Below are positions 48,874-57,774 of a stretch of 64,000 bases of DNA, in pieces. The stretch spans positions 1,850,197 to 1,914,196 of the forward strand of contig OY282458.1 in assembly GCA_958296245.1 (NCBI GenBank). The letters are read 5' to 3'. Below the pieces are notes generated by a model. It saw nothing but the letters and a program-made list of their open reading frames with translations. It was not told the origin of the DNA and did not search any database. Positions within the stretch are counted from its first letter, which is position 1. Each line of letters opens with the position of its first letter. The translations under genes and the position numbers were made by a program. The stretch is from an uncultured Dehalococcoidia bacterium. Lineage in GTDB: Bacteria; Chloroflexota; Dehalococcoidia; Lucifugimonadales; G958296245.

Positions 48874-50120
48874 GCACTCCGCAGGCGCCGGCTTCCCAGA
48901 GGTACCACGGGCTCGACGGGCTCAGAGGATTCGCGATGCTGCTGGGCATCGTGCTGCATGCGGCGCTGCCATACTTCACGCGCGTACTCGGGGTTGAGGC
49001 CTATTGGCCGGCGGACGACGACCAGTCCCTCTGGCTATTTCTGGTGTTCGACTTCATCCATACTTGGCGGATGCCGATATTCTTCCTGCTGGCGGGCTTC
49101 TTCGCCTGCCTGGTGCTGGAGCGGCGCTCCACGTCGACCTTCGTTCTGGACAGGTTGAAGAGAATCGCCCTGCCGCTTGTGCTGTTTGGGCTGGTGATGG
49201 CCGTGATCATCCCGCCCATATGGATCTACGGACTCTCCGGCGTCATGTCTATCGAGACATTCCGGGACCTGCTGAAGGATAGCCCGGATCTCGACTCCAG
49301 CGGCGAGCTCGTCGCCCATCTGTGGTTCCTCTACTACCTGCTGCTGATGTACGCCGCGCTGGTAGCCTTCAAGTTGCTGGGAGGGCTCTGGAAAGCTCGG
49401 CCAGCAGGCGGGCTTACCCTCGTCAGGTACCTCGGCAACGCCGTCTACGCTCGCGTACCAATACTGCTGACACTGGGAACGGTGCTGCTGCTCATCCTAC
49501 GAGAGGGCAACGAGTCAAAGCCCGTCTGGCCTCTGAACGTACCGGACGTCCTGTACGGCGCGCTGTTCTTCTTCTATGGGTACGGGCTCTACGCTCGGAG
49601 GGAGCTCATAGACAGACTCAGGGGAACGGGAACGATGGTCGCCCTGTGGACCGCCGCGGGCGTGGTCTTCTTCGTCCACCTCGTGCTGCTCGGAGCGATG
49701 GACGAGGCGTCGAAGCCCGGCGAAGACGCCGGGCTTCTCGAACTCCTACAACTTGCCCACGTTATCGCCTACGGAACGTCCGCCGTCCTGTTCTGCGTCG
49801 GGTTTATCGGGCTCTTCGAGTTGCTTCTACGGGCGCCGCGAGCGTGGATTCGTTGGCTCGCGGACTCGTCGTACTGGATATACATCATGCACCTGCCGGT
49901 AGTGATGCTCCTGACCTTCTATCTCGCACACCTCGACAGGCGGGGCTGGCTGAAGTACCTGACGGGCTTAAGCTGGAACGCGGAGATGAAGTTCCTGGCG
50001 GCGTGCGTCGTGACCGGAGCGCTGGGGGTGGTGACATATCGGTACATGGTCAGGTACACGCCCCTGGGAACGCTGCTGAACGGGAAGAGGGACCGCGCCC
50101 GGCGGGCTGACGCAATATGA
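48870..50120 (+). CDS. Acyltransferase family 3 membrane protein
   Basis: This is a 416-aa protein with about 10 transmembrane helices. The N-terminus YHGLDGLRGFAMLLGIVLHAALPYF carries the family motif R-G-x-A and the catalytic His of the helix I-II region (VLHAAL). FFLLAGFFACLVLERRS follows as in OpgC/OafB relatives. Such proteins move acyl or succinyl groups onto sugars or lipids at the membrane. The start is GTG overlapping the ankyrin lipoprotein's stop. The acceptor molecule is not deducible. Confidence 0.9.
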   Translation: MSTPQAPASQRYHGLDGLRGFAMLLGIVLHAALPYFTRVLGVEAYWPADDDQSLWLFLVFDFIHTWRMPIFFLLAGFFACLVLERRSTSTFVLDRLKRIALPLVLFGLVMAVIIPPIWIYGLSGVMSIETFRDLLKDSPDLDSSGELVAHLWFLYYLLLMYAALVAFKLLGGLWKARPAGGLTLVRYLGNAVYARVPILLTLGTVLLLILREGNESKPVWPLNVPDVLYGALFFFYGYGLYARRELIDRLRGTGTMVALWTAAGVVFFVHLVLLGAMDEASKPGEDAGLLELLQLAHVIAYGTSAVLFCVGFIGLFELLLRAPRAWIRWLADSSYWIYIMHLPVVMLLTFYLAHLDRRGWLKYLTGLSWNAEMKFLAACVVTGALGVVTYRYMVRYTPLGTLLNGKRDRARRADAI

Positions 50121-50136
50121 GTGGAAAGGAGCAGGC

Positions 50137-51036
50137 ATGACCAGATTCGGCGTGGACGCAATCAAGGGAATCGTGCCGCCAATCGCCACCCCGATCACCA
50201 AGGACGAAGCGGTGGACGTGCAAGCGATGCGGCGGCTGGTGGACTTCCTGCTCGACCAGGGGGCGAACGCCATCTTCGTGATGGGCGGGACAGGTGAGTT
50301 CTTCTGCTTCCCGGATCGCGAAAAGCGGCGCGCGATAGAAACCGTAGTGGACCAGGTGGCCGGACGCGCGCCGGTGATCGCCGGCGTCACGGACCTGAGC
50401 ACGCGCCGGACGGTCGCCAACGCCCACGCGGCGCAGGAGGCCGGAGCCGACTTCATCACGTCGCTGCCGCCGTTCTTCTTCAGCCTACAGCAAGATTGGA
50501 TCCACCGGTTCTACACGGCTGTCGCCGCCGAAACCGATCTGCCGCTGCTGATGTACAACATCCTCAACCCGATACACACCAACATCCAGCCCCAAACGGT
50601 CAGAAGCTTGAGTGAGAACCCCAAGATCGTCGGGATCAAGGACTCCGAGGAGTACGCTCACGTACAGGAGGTTGTGTTCCTGACCGACAACGACGACTTC
50701 AGAGTCCTCACCGGTCTGGAGCAGAACTACTATGCGTCGCTGAACGCCGGCGCCGCCGGAGGCGTTCTGTCGGCGGCCAATTTCTGCCCGGCGCTGTGCA
50801 GGAGCATCTACGACCACACCGTAGCCGGCCAACGCGACAAGGCAATCGAGCTACAGGCCAAGCTCAACCGCATGTTGGGCGAGCTTCAGGGGTTCAGCTC
50901 TTGGTGGGGTGTGGTCAAGATGTGCCTCAACATTCTGGGGATATGCGATAGCGCGGTGACGCACCCGATGCCCGCCTGCACGAACGAGGAGCGGCCGCGG
51001 CTCGCCAGGATAATGAAGGATTACGGCCTACTCTAG
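50137..51036 (+). CDS. DapA/NAL-family aldolase (second copy)
   Basis: This is a 299-aa class I aldolase-type barrel. It has GIVPPIATPITKDEAVD, the loop VMGGTGEFFCF (family G-T-T-G-E as G-G-T-G-E), Tyr in LLMYNILNP and the Schiff-base Lys in IVGIKDSEEY. It is closer to standard DapA/N-acetylneuraminate lyase than the copy at 24578. No lysine-pathway genes surround it, so a catabolic oxo-acid aldolase or dehydratase is more likely than dihydrodipicolinate synthase. The start ATG has GGAAAGGAG upstream, in the 16-bp gap after the acyltransferase. Confidence 0.9.
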   Translation: MTRFGVDAIKGIVPPIATPITKDEAVDVQAMRRLVDFLLDQGANAIFVMGGTGEFFCFPDREKRRAIETVVDQVAGRAPVIAGVTDLSTRRTVANAHAAQEAGADFITSLPPFFFSLQQDWIHRFYTAVAAETDLPLLMYNILNPIHTNIQPQTVRSLSENPKIVGIKDSEEYAHVQEVVFLTDNDDFRVLTGLEQNYYASLNAGAAGGVLSAANFCPALCRSIYDHTVAGQRDKAIELQAKLNRMLGELQGFSSWWGVVKMCLNILGICDSAVTHPMPACTNEERPRLARIMKDYGLL

Positions 51037-51049
51037 CACGACTGCGGAC

Positions 51050-51180
51050 GTATTGAGGAGTGCAGAGGGGCGCAGCCCCTTGCCGGGAGCCTGAGAGCCT
51101 GCCCGAAAGGGGCGGCCCTCAGATATAATCTCTCCCACTTCCCGGCAAGGAAGGGGTCTTCCGCAGCCTGCCGGTATGGC
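51050..51180 (+). repeat. Dispersed repeat family 2, complete copy
   Basis: In reverse complement it gives GCGGAAGACCCCTTCC, GATTATATCTGAGGG, CGCCCCTTTCGGGCAGG, GAGCCTGAGAGCC-type and CCCCTCTGCACTCC blocks, collinear with 26475-26625. CAGATATAAT inside could act as a -10 element. It occupies most of 51037-51227. Confidence 0.55.
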
Positions 51181-51227
51181 CCCTCCCGTATCCGGGGCGA
51201 ATCAGAACCGAGGAGACCTGCCTGAAA

Positions 51228-52076
51228 ATGTCGATTGAAGACATCATTCTCTCCAGAGACCAGAGGGGAATCTCCGCCCTGCGAGGGCATCTGCCCGCAG
51301 ACTTCTGCCGCCAAGCGGCCGGCCGGATATCCGAGGAACCGGGAACCGCCATCATCACCACGGGGTTCTACATCCTGGCCGCGCGCTCCAACGAGACCGA
51401 CGGGCCGCCCGGCGCAATAGCTGCGGGAATGGCGCTTGAGTCCATTGGATACGAGGTCGCATACGTTACGGACAGGTACGCCGCCGAACTGATGAAAGCG
51501 CTTGCGGGAAGCGGGCCGCGGGTGGTCGACTTCCCGATCGTCGACGACGAGGCGAGTAGGAGCTACGCGCTTGGTCTTCTCGAGGAGATCCACCCGTCAG
51601 TGATCATATCCACCGAGAGGTGCGGCCTCACCGACGAGGGGCTTTACCGCAATATGCGCGGCCAGGACATAACCAAGTACACCGCCCGGGTAGATCACCT
51701 CTTCTTGAACCATCCCAACACCATCGGCATCGGCGACGGCGGCAACGAACTGGGCATGGGCAACTTGGCCGAGCACACCCCCGGCGTCCCCACGCTGGTC
51801 GGGAAGCCGTGCGTCATCAGCTCGACCAAGCCCATAATCTGCTCCGTCTCGAACTGGGGTTGCTATGGGCTGATCGCTGCCCTGTCCCTTCTGAGGGGAA
51901 GAAATCTGCTGCCGTCGGTAGAGGTGGAGCGCGCGCTCGTCGAAAAGTGCGTCGAGATGGGATCGGTAGACGGCAAGAGCCACACGGTCACGCCCCGTGT
52001 GGACGGCTTCACCCTGGAAGAGAACAGCGAGGTCCTGGCCGCTCTGCACGAGGTGTTGGCTCAAGAGGGCCTTTGA
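51228..52076 (+). CDS. DUF4392 (D-glutamate cyclase C-terminal-like) protein
   Basis: This is a 282-aa cytoplasmic protein. TAIITTGFYI with NETDGPPGAIAAGMALESIGY, then VIISTERCGLTDEGLYRNMRGQDIT and the signature NTIGIGDGGNELGMGNL match the DUF4392 domain. That domain is the C-terminal part of mitochondrial D-glutamate cyclase, which interconverts D-glutamate and 5-oxo-D-proline. As a stand-alone bacterial protein it probably acts on a similar amino acid or lactam, an inference. The GIGDGGNE loop and the ERCG residues are the likely active-site elements. The 52077-52298 gap after it is featureless. Confidence 0.85.
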   Translation: MSIEDIILSRDQRGISALRGHLPADFCRQAAGRISEEPGTAIITTGFYILAARSNETDGPPGAIAAGMALESIGYEVAYVTDRYAAELMKALAGSGPRVVDFPIVDDEASRSYALGLLEEIHPSVIISTERCGLTDEGLYRNMRGQDITKYTARVDHLFLNHPNTIGIGDGGNELGMGNLAEHTPGVPTLVGKPCVISSTKPIICSVSNWGCYGLIAALSLLRGRNLLPSVEVERALVEKCVEMGSVDGKSHTVTPRVDGFTLEENSEVLAALHEVLAQEGL

Positions 52077-52298
52077 CCAGCGGAGCTACCGATCAAGTGC
52101 GCCGCTGGGATCCGCAAGTAGTCGAGCAGACCGCAACCGCCCTACGGACGCGGCGAGCGGGAAGCAGCCCCGGGTCGATACCGTCGGCAGCGTCAGGCCT
52201 TACCTGATACCCCGCCTCATGCCGCTCTACCTCCTCTGCGCAGCGCGATGCACGGTGACGCCTAGAGATAGAAGCTTGGACCGGCGGGGCGCACCCTA

Positions 52299-53249
52299 TC
52301 AGTAGTTGAACATGGCTCCGACGGAGAGGCCGCTGTGTATCCGGTGAATAGCCTCCCCCAGCAGTCCGGCGACGGAGACGACCTTGAGCCCGTCGAACCG
52401 CTTCTCCGGCGGCAGGGGCAGGGTGTCCGTAACCACCGTCGAGACGAGGTTGCTGTCGGCGAGGGCCTCCGACGCCTTGTCGGATAGGATGGGATGGACG
52501 GCGCTACAGTAGATTTCTGAGGCGCCGTGCTGATCAAGCGCCTGCGCCGCGGCGACCACGGTCCCGCCCGTGTTGATCTCGTCGTCGACGATGAGCGCCG
52601 TCTTGCCCTCGACGTCGCCGATCACGTTGGCGGCGCGGACGCGGTCCTCGTTCCCCAAGCGCTGCTTGTCGATAATCGCTATGGGGGAGTCCAGATGGTC
52701 GGCCATGTACCTGGCCCGCTTGGCCGCGCCCACGTCCGTAGCGGCGACCACGAGGTCCTTATCCTTCAGGTGGCTGAACTGCTGCGCGAGCAAGGGTATC
52801 GCCGTCAGCTCGTCCAACGGAATGTTGAAGAAGCCCTGAATCTGGCCGGCGTGCAAGTTCATCGTCAGCACCCGATCGGCGCCCGCCACTGAGATGAAGT
52901 CGGCAACCAGACGCGCCGTGATGGCAACGCGGGGCTGGTCCTTCTTGTCCGTCCGTCCGTAAGGGTAATAGGGAATCACAGTCGTAATGCGGCCCGCGGA
53001 GGCCCTCCGCGCCGCGTCGATCATGATGAGAAGCTCCATGAGGCTGTCGTTCACGGGGCGCCCCACCGACTGGACCAGGAACACGTCCTTCTCTCGTATG
53101 TTCTCCCTGATCCTTGCGAAGCTCTCGTCATTGCTGAATTTGAAGACCTCGCACGCGCCAAGGCTCAAGCCAAGGTACGAGCAAATATCCCTGGCAAGGT
53201 CTGGGTGGGAGTTCCCGGTGAAAACCTTGAGGTCTTCGAACATGGGCAT
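52299..53249 (-). CDS. prs: Ribose-phosphate pyrophosphokinase (PRPP synthase)
   Basis: This enzyme makes 5-phosphoribosyl diphosphate from ribose 5-phosphate and ATP for nucleotide, His and Trp synthesis. ATG 53249 gives 316 aa starting MPMFEDLKVFTGNSHPDLA; the longer open frame upstream crosses a repeat. Key sites are YYPYGRTDKKDQPR (ATP loop), NLHAGQIQGFF, AATDVGAAKRARYMADHL and the PRPP loop ALIVDDEINTGGTVV. Two positions depart from the usual pattern: V-S-P-D-V/G-G is AATDVGA, and D-M-I-D-T-G-G-T is DEINTGGT. It should nonetheless be active. Confidence 0.95.
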   Translation of the reverse strand: MPMFEDLKVFTGNSHPDLARDICSYLGLSLGACEVFKFSNDESFARIRENIREKDVFLVQSVGRPVNDSLMELLIMIDAARRASAGRITTVIPYYPYGRTDKKDQPRVAITARLVADFISVAGADRVLTMNLHAGQIQGFFNIPLDELTAIPLLAQQFSHLKDKDLVVAATDVGAAKRARYMADHLDSPIAIIDKQRLGNEDRVRAANVIGDVEGKTALIVDDEINTGGTVVAAAQALDQHGASEIYCSAVHPILSDKASEALADSNLVSTVVTDTLPLPPEKRFDGLKVVSVAGLLGEAIHRIHSGLSVGAMFNY

Positions 53250-53286
53250 GGCGGCACCCCTGCGGAAAGGTCGGGAAAGCCCCGGC

Positions 53287-53295
53287 ATTATAGCA
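53287..53295 (-). promoter_or_regulatory. Extended -10 promoter of prs
   Basis: On the minus strand the sequence reads TGCTATAAT, an exact TG-n-TATAAT, 38 nt upstream of the prs ATG. The -35 position falls at 53310-53315, next to the left end of a MITE copy that begins at 53320. Confidence 0.6.
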
Positions 53296-53319
53296 TAGCC
53301 CCCGCTTACCTCCGGCTGG

Positions 53320-53432
53320 GAAACTGTGCCCCCTCTGGCAGGGGGTCTGGGGGTTGTGCCCCCAGTTGCCAAGGGGCGGGCGGGTCGGGGCTGCGCCAGT
53401 CGAAAAGGGCCTCACCAAGTCTGAACAGTTAC
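53320..53432 (+). repeat. MITE-like element, copy 6, short form with target duplication
   Basis: At 113 bp this is an internally deleted form. It keeps the ends GAAACTGTG... and GTCTGAACAGTTAC and the hairpin region CTGGGGGTTGTGCCCCCAG. It is flanked by CCGGCTGG (53312-53319) and ACGGCTGG (53433-53440), 7 of 8 identical. It lies between divergent prs and the dienelactone hydrolase gene. Confidence 0.88.
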
Positions 53433-53520
53433 ACGGCTGGCGCGGCGTCAGACCAGGGGGCGCGACTATGCTAGAATCGTCGCCTGACCCATTTGAAACT
53501 CTGACAACCGAGGTGGCGCG

Positions 53521-54267
53521 ATGGTTGCCTACGAGGGAATGCTGGCCGAAACCGTAACGTTCAGAGGCGCCGGCGGCGACACAGTTGCGGGTTACGCGGC
53601 GAGGCCGCTGGGGGCCGGGCCCTTCCCGGGCGTGGTGGTCCTGCACGAGGTGTTCGGGCTCGTCACTCACGTCAAGGAGGTTGCCCGCAAGATAGCCGCA
53701 CAGGGGTACGTAGCTATCGCGCCGGACCTGCACCACCGCGAGGGGCCGGGGGACCCCGAAGACGTCGCGGCTGTGGTGAGAGCCGCCGGCGGCAACCCGG
53801 ACCACCGTACCATAGGAGACGTTCAGGGAGCGGTAGACGCTCTCAGGTCGCTTCCGTACCACAACGGCAAGGTTGGAATCATTGGCTTCTGCTCCGGCGG
53901 CAGGCAGACCTACCTCGCGGCCTGCAACGTCCGGAGCCTGGATGCCGCAGTCGTCTGCTACGGCGGTAGAATCGTGGCCGGTCAGGACGACCTCAACGAA
54001 CGCCAGCCGGTCGCGCCCGTCGATATGACGGAGAGCATAGGCTGCCCCGTCCTCGGCCTGTTCGGCGCCCTGGACTCCAGCCCCTCCCCTGAGCAGACTA
54101 TGGAGATCGAGCGGGAGCTTGAGCGCCACGGCAAGCAGTTTGAGTTTCATACTTACGAGAACGCAGGGCACGCCTTCTTTGCCGACTACCGGCCGAGCTA
54201 CGATCAGGAGTCGGCGGTGGACGGATGGGAGCGGGTGTTCAGGTGGTACCGGAAGCACTTGGCATAG
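53521..54267 (+). CDS. Dienelactone hydrolase-family alpha/beta hydrolase
   Basis: This is a 248-aa cytoplasmic enzyme. The nucleophile is Cys in GKVGIIGFCSGGRQTYLA, the acid is the Asp of GLFGALDSSPSPE and the base is the His of YENAGHAFFADYRPSY. The early VVVLHEVFGLVTHVKEVARKIAAQGYVAIAPDL is typical, including the Glu that activates Cys in dienelactone hydrolase. Classical enzymes open dienelactone in chloroaromatic degradation, but many bacterial paralogs act on other esters. No catechol-pathway genes are adjacent. ATG 53521 has a weak GAGG upstream. Confidence 0.92.
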   Translation: MVAYEGMLAETVTFRGAGGDTVAGYAARPLGAGPFPGVVVLHEVFGLVTHVKEVARKIAAQGYVAIAPDLHHREGPGDPEDVAAVVRAAGGNPDHRTIGDVQGAVDALRSLPYHNGKVGIIGFCSGGRQTYLAACNVRSLDAAVVCYGGRIVAGQDDLNERQPVAPVDMTESIGCPVLGLFGALDSSPSPEQTMEIERELERHGKQFEFHTYENAGHAFFADYRPSYDQESAVDGWERVFRWYRKHLA

Positions 54268-54308
54268 ACCAGGCAACGGGCTGCCCAAGCTTCTGAAAGG
54301 AGCGCGAC

Positions 54309-54572
54309 ATGTGCGCGGGACACGTTCATACCGCCGAGGTGGACGGCAGCGCCAAGGGCCGAGCGGGTTGGTTCCCGGTCCGGAGGGCGCAGGTCGTACT
54401 CGACCATCCATACCATGCGCAGATGGAAGAGTCGCTGATCATCGACTTCGTGAACCCGGACAGGGGCCCTGGCGCGCGGGTATCCGTGGAGCTCAGCGAG
54501 GGGTCTGCCGAGCGGCTGGCAAAGCTGATCCAAACAGCCTTGGGACACGGCCCGGAACCCTCGCCCCCCTGA
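54309..54572 (+). CDS. DUF6295-like small protein
   Basis: This is an 87-aa protein beginning MCAGHVHTAEVDGSAKGRAGWFPVRRAQVVLDHPYHA and ending with an amphipathic helix SERLAKLIQTALG. I recall the pattern C-x(n)-G-S-x-K-G-x-x-G-W-F-P ... D-H-P-x-H-A ... D-F-x-N-P-x-x-G-P-x-A-R-V-x-V-E-L from the DUF6295 family, which has no known function. The conserved Cys, His and Asp residues could bind a metal. ATG 54309 has AAAGGAG 7 nt upstream. It is 41 bp after the dienelactone hydrolase gene, so it is probably cotranscribed. Confidence 0.75.
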   Translation: MCAGHVHTAEVDGSAKGRAGWFPVRRAQVVLDHPYHAQMEESLIIDFVNPDRGPGARVSVELSEGSAERLAKLIQTALGHGPEPSPP

Positions 54573-54675
54573 GTGGAGCCGAAACCGTGCGCCGGGTTAG
54601 CCTGAGACGGCGCCCTCAGCCGCGTCAGGAAACCGCCGTTGGCCCGTGAACGTATTGCAATCAGGCGCTAGACGT

Positions 54676-54849
54676 GAAACCGTTCAAACTCTGTGAGACC
54701 TTAAACGGGAAGTCCAGAGAGGTTCTCCCCTCCGGCAGGAGGTCTGGGGGCTGTGCCCCCAGTTACCAAGGGGCGGGCGGGATCAAAGACGTCTGCTTTA
54801 TAGGGGCTGCGCCAGTCGAAAAGGACCTCACGAAGTCTGAAACAGTAGC
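54676..54849 (+). repeat. MITE-like element, copy 7
   Basis: This 174-bp copy has slightly decayed ends (GAAACCGTTCAAACTCTGTG and GTCTGAAACAGTAGC). The hairpin is intact (CTGGGGGC-TGT-GCCCCCAG, about 54745-54763). Candidate target repeats CTAGACGT (54668-54675) and CTGGACGC (54850-54857) agree at 6 of 8 positions, consistent with an older insertion. It occupies the 54573-54938 gap. Confidence 0.85.
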
Positions 54850-54938
54850 CTGGACGCGATTCGTGCTTGACATCAACGGCGTAGGCATCTACGGTATCAT
54901 GCCAGTTCCAACAGGAAGAAAGGGTCTGACAACGCAAG

Positions 54939-55856
54939 TTGGCCTTCGTCAGGTTCATACTGTTCTGCACCGACACGGTGAAAGATTTCCTGGACAGGAA
55001 CTGCCTCTATCTAGCCAGCGCAATCTCGTTCTACACCCTCTTCTCGATGTTCCCGCTGATGCTGGCCACGATATCGGTCCTCGGCTACATCATCAGTCCA
55101 TGGGCGCCGCAGGACCAGACGGAGTTGGCAAGAGACATCGCGGACATCGTTCCGGTATCCAGCCAATTCGTCAGCGACACCGTAGAGGGTGTGGTGGGCG
55201 CCCGGGCTCTCACCGGCATCGCATCCGTCTTCGGCATGCTCGTGGCGGCCACTGCCGTCTTCGGCGCGATCAGAAAGGGAATCAACGAGGCGTGGGGGAT
55301 CAGGGCGCCAAGGCCGTTCCTTCAGGAACGGCTGATGGACTTCGGGCTGGTGCTCGGCGCAGGACTGCTTCTCCTCGCCGCACTATTCATCGCCCCCGTT
55401 ATAGGCATACTAAAGGGAATCACGGACTTTCTGGCCCCGGAGGAGGCTGGGGACTTCAGCAATTTCGTCTGGAACTTGGCGGCGCAGCTCATACCGCCTG
55501 CCCTTGCTTTCCTGACCTTCCTGGCGTTCTACCGCCTGCTGCCAAATACGGAAATGCGCGTCCGGGACGTGTGGCCCGGGGCACTGGGGACCTCACTCAC
55601 CTTTCACGGCGTAACCGCGGGGTTCATCTGGTACGTGCAGACCTTCTCCATACACAACACCGTATACGGCCCCCTCGGGGGCATACTCGCCTTGCTGGCC
55701 TGGGTCTACCTCTCGGCCATCACCGTACTACTCGGAGCGCTGATTACGTCGCGTTACGCCTCGTACGCCTCCGAGAGCCCCACGCGGGACCTCAAACACC
55801 TGTGCACGGGGTTCTCACGTGTTAGGCTCCGCGTCGTGGCGTCTGCCCTATATTGA
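54939..55856 (+). CDS. YihY/BrkB-family inner-membrane protein
   Basis: This is a 305-aa protein starting with TTG, with six hydrophobic segments. The family core NCLYLASAISFYTLFSMFPLMLATISVLGYI is at the N-terminus. GPLGGILALLAWVYLSAITVLLGALI is near the C-terminus, as in YihY/virulence factor BrkB proteins. The family was once linked to RNase BN; its real role (possibly phospholipid or envelope transport) is not settled. The last 25 residues run into the region upstream of the HtrA-like gene. Confidence 0.9.
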   Translation: MAFVRFILFCTDTVKDFLDRNCLYLASAISFYTLFSMFPLMLATISVLGYIISPWAPQDQTELARDIADIVPVSSQFVSDTVEGVVGARALTGIASVFGMLVAATAVFGAIRKGINEAWGIRAPRPFLQERLMDFGLVLGAGLLLLAALFIAPVIGILKGITDFLAPEEAGDFSNFVWNLAAQLIPPALAFLTFLAFYRLLPNTEMRVRDVWPGALGTSLTFHGVTAGFIWYVQTFSIHNTVYGPLGGILALLAWVYLSAITVLLGALITSRYASYASESPTRDLKHLCTGFSRVRLRVVASALY

Positions 55857-55881
55857 CAAGCTGCGGAAGGCTGCGCCCCCC

Positions 55882-57015
55882 ATGTCTCCGCAGCCTGTTC
55901 GAGCGTCCGTATTAGCCATCGCCCTGATAACCGTCCTGGTAGGGTGCGCGCCGCCGAGGAGCGAGCCGACCCCGGAGCCCACCCAGGCGCCGACTACTCC
56001 CGAGCCGACCGCCACGCCCATAGTCGAGCAGTTGCGGAAGCCAACTCTGCCCCCGCCGCCGCCAGCCGATTCGACCTCCCTGAGCGCAGCCCTGATGCCG
56101 TCGGTCGCCGACGTTGCCGAGGCCGTCACCCCGTGGGTAGTCTCTATCACGGTGGAGGCCCTCACCGAGGGCGTCTTCCTCAACTTCTCCAGCGATGGGG
56201 CGGGATCAGGCTTCATCGTACGGCCCGACGGCTACGTCGTGACGAACGCCCACCTCATCGAGGGCGCCACGGACATAAAGGTGCATCTGGACAACGGAGA
56301 GACTTATGAAGCGGCTGTGGTGGGGCAGGACGCCCTGAGCGACTTGGCGATCCTCAAGATAGACGCGAACGAGCTCCCCTCAGCCGTATTCGCCAGCTCC
56401 GATCACTTGCGGGTGGGCGACTGGGTGCTGTCCGTCGGCAACGCCCTCGCACTCAAGGGCGGCCCCACCGTCACACTCGGCATCGTGAGCGGCCTAGGGC
56501 GCACCATAAGAACGCAGAGCGGCTCCTACTACGACCTCATACAGACCGACGCCGCCATCAACCAGGGAAACAGCGGCGGGCCGCTGGTAGACATGGACGG
56601 CCACGTCGTGGGCATCAACCAAGCCGTCCTCAGGGACGCCACGGGGGTCGGCTTCGCACTGGGCGCCTCAACCGCGGCGCGCCACATCGAGAGTCTCATA
56701 GAGAGCGGCCGAGTGGTGCGCCCGCTGATCGGCCTTACCGGTCAGGACATAACCATCGCTATCGCCAACCAGCTCGATCTCCCGGTTACCGAAGGGGTCA
56801 TCGTAACCACCATGTCCCGGAACGGGCCGGCTTACGAGCAGGGCATCAGGGTCGGGGACATCATCACAAGCATAGGCGGCGTCCCCACCAAGGACATGGC
56901 CGACTTCCTACTCCAACTCTGGTCTCACGACGTCGGCGACCAGGTCGAGGTGGAGTACATCCACGAGGACTTGAAGCACGTGGCAGTCGTCGAGCTGGCC
57001 GAGAGAGAACGGTAG
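55882..57015 (+). CDS. HtrA/DegP-like trypsin-fold serine protease, lipoprotein, one PDZ domain
   Basis: ATG 55882 gives 377 aa with a lipoprotein signal (VLAIALITVLVGC, Cys22). A Pro/Thr/Glu-rich spacer (PTPEPTQAPTTPEPTATP, then PPPPPADS) tethers the protease to the membrane surface. The triad is His in VVTNAHLIEGA, Asp in ALSDLAILKID and Ser in NQGNSGGPLVDMDG. One PDZ domain follows (GVIVTTMSRNGPAYEQGIRVGDIITSIGG). HtrA proteins degrade or sense misfolded envelope proteins. It lies 25 nt after the YihY gene. An alternative upstream start at 55819 would overlap that gene. Confidence 0.92.
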   Translation: MSPQPVRASVLAIALITVLVGCAPPRSEPTPEPTQAPTTPEPTATPIVEQLRKPTLPPPPPADSTSLSAALMPSVADVAEAVTPWVVSITVEALTEGVFLNFSSDGAGSGFIVRPDGYVVTNAHLIEGATDIKVHLDNGETYEAAVVGQDALSDLAILKIDANELPSAVFASSDHLRVGDWVLSVGNALALKGGPTVTLGIVSGLGRTIRTQSGSYYDLIQTDAAINQGNSGGPLVDMDGHVVGINQAVLRDATGVGFALGASTAARHIESLIESGRVVRPLIGLTGQDITIAIANQLDLPVTEGVIVTTMSRNGPAYEQGIRVGDIITSIGGVPTKDMADFLLQLWSHDVGDQVEVEYIHEDLKHVAVVELAERER

Positions 57016-57084
57016 TACGGACGTCATCGGCGCCCGAACGCTGTCGGTAAGCTGAGACCGGCATATCTGCCGAGGGCTGGTCGA

Positions 57085-57588
57085 TTGCGGCTCATAGACA
57101 GAAAGTTCATAAGTCACGCCCCGAACTACCTGTTTCAGGCCGCCCTCGCCACCGTCACGCTGCTCGTGGCCCTGATCGTCGGTAACACGGTCTTCGGCGC
57201 GGCGATAGTCGTGGCAGTGGCTTCTACAGCCTTCACCGTCTTCGTGATCCCCCACTCCATCGCATCCTCGCCCAAACGAGTAATCGGGGGGCACGCTGCC
57301 TCCGCCATATCGGGGTCCATCATCGCGGCAATCTTAGCCGTGCCGGCCGTGGGCTCATTCGGCGAGCAGGCCCCGGTCCTGATCCACGTCATGGCGGCGC
57401 TCTCGGTCGGAATAGGCATCCTGCTCATGGCGGTGACGAACACGGAGCACCCGCCCGCCGCAGGCACGGCGCTCGGGCTCGTCACGGACGGATGGAGCTG
57501 GACGGCCCTCGCTTTCATACTCAGCAGCGCGGCCGCCCTCTCGCTCATCCGGGCGGCCCTGCGCTCGAAGCTGGTCAACCTGATCTAA
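57085..57588 (+). CDS. HPP-family membrane protein
   Basis: This is a 167-aa protein with four hydrophobic segments. The name-giving motif occurs in VTNTEHPPAAGTALGLV after the fourth segment's start, and PHSIASSPKRVIGGHAASAISGSI carries the second conserved block. Some HPP proteins transport nitrite into chloroplasts or cyanobacteria, but most are uncharacterised. The start is TTG at 57085 with GAGGG nearby. It is separated by 69 bp from the HtrA-like gene and probably cotranscribed. Confidence 0.88.
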   Translation: MRLIDRKFISHAPNYLFQAALATVTLLVALIVGNTVFGAAIVVAVASTAFTVFVIPHSIASSPKRVIGGHAASAISGSIIAAILAVPAVGSFGEQAPVLIHVMAALSVGIGILLMAVTNTEHPPAAGTALGLVTDGWSWTALAFILSSAAALSLIRAALRSKLVNLI

Positions 57589-57593
57589 CTAGG

Positions 57594-57660
57594 GAGCGCA
57601 GAAGGGGCGAAGCCCCGCCGGGAGTCTGATATTCCCCCCGGCCAGGAAGCTAAGGCGTCC
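57594..57660 (+). repeat. Dispersed repeat family 2, fragment
   Basis: AGGGAGCGCAGAAGGGGCG, AAGCCCCGCCGGGAGTCTGA and CCCCGGCCAGGAAGC match the left part of the copy at 51050 in the same orientation. The rest of 57661-57774 has no recognisable feature. Confidence 0.45.
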
Positions 57661-57774
57661 TGAATCAGCAGCCCGTTTCGCAACGACAGGCCAAGGAGCC
57701 CAGGGCTTTGGCCCAAATGGGATCGGTCTGCGGCGATGCGGATATGGTCGTTGCCCCGCTGACGTACAGCAGGC

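Noticed and set aside
53250-53372. A longer start for prs
   Set aside because: The extension crosses the promoter and a MITE, and PRPP synthases begin close to the chosen Met.
54674-55825. A 383-codon plus-strand frame overlapping YihY
   Set aside because: It starts in a MITE and lies in another frame of the YihY gene; its product is Arg/His-rich without hydrophobic segments.
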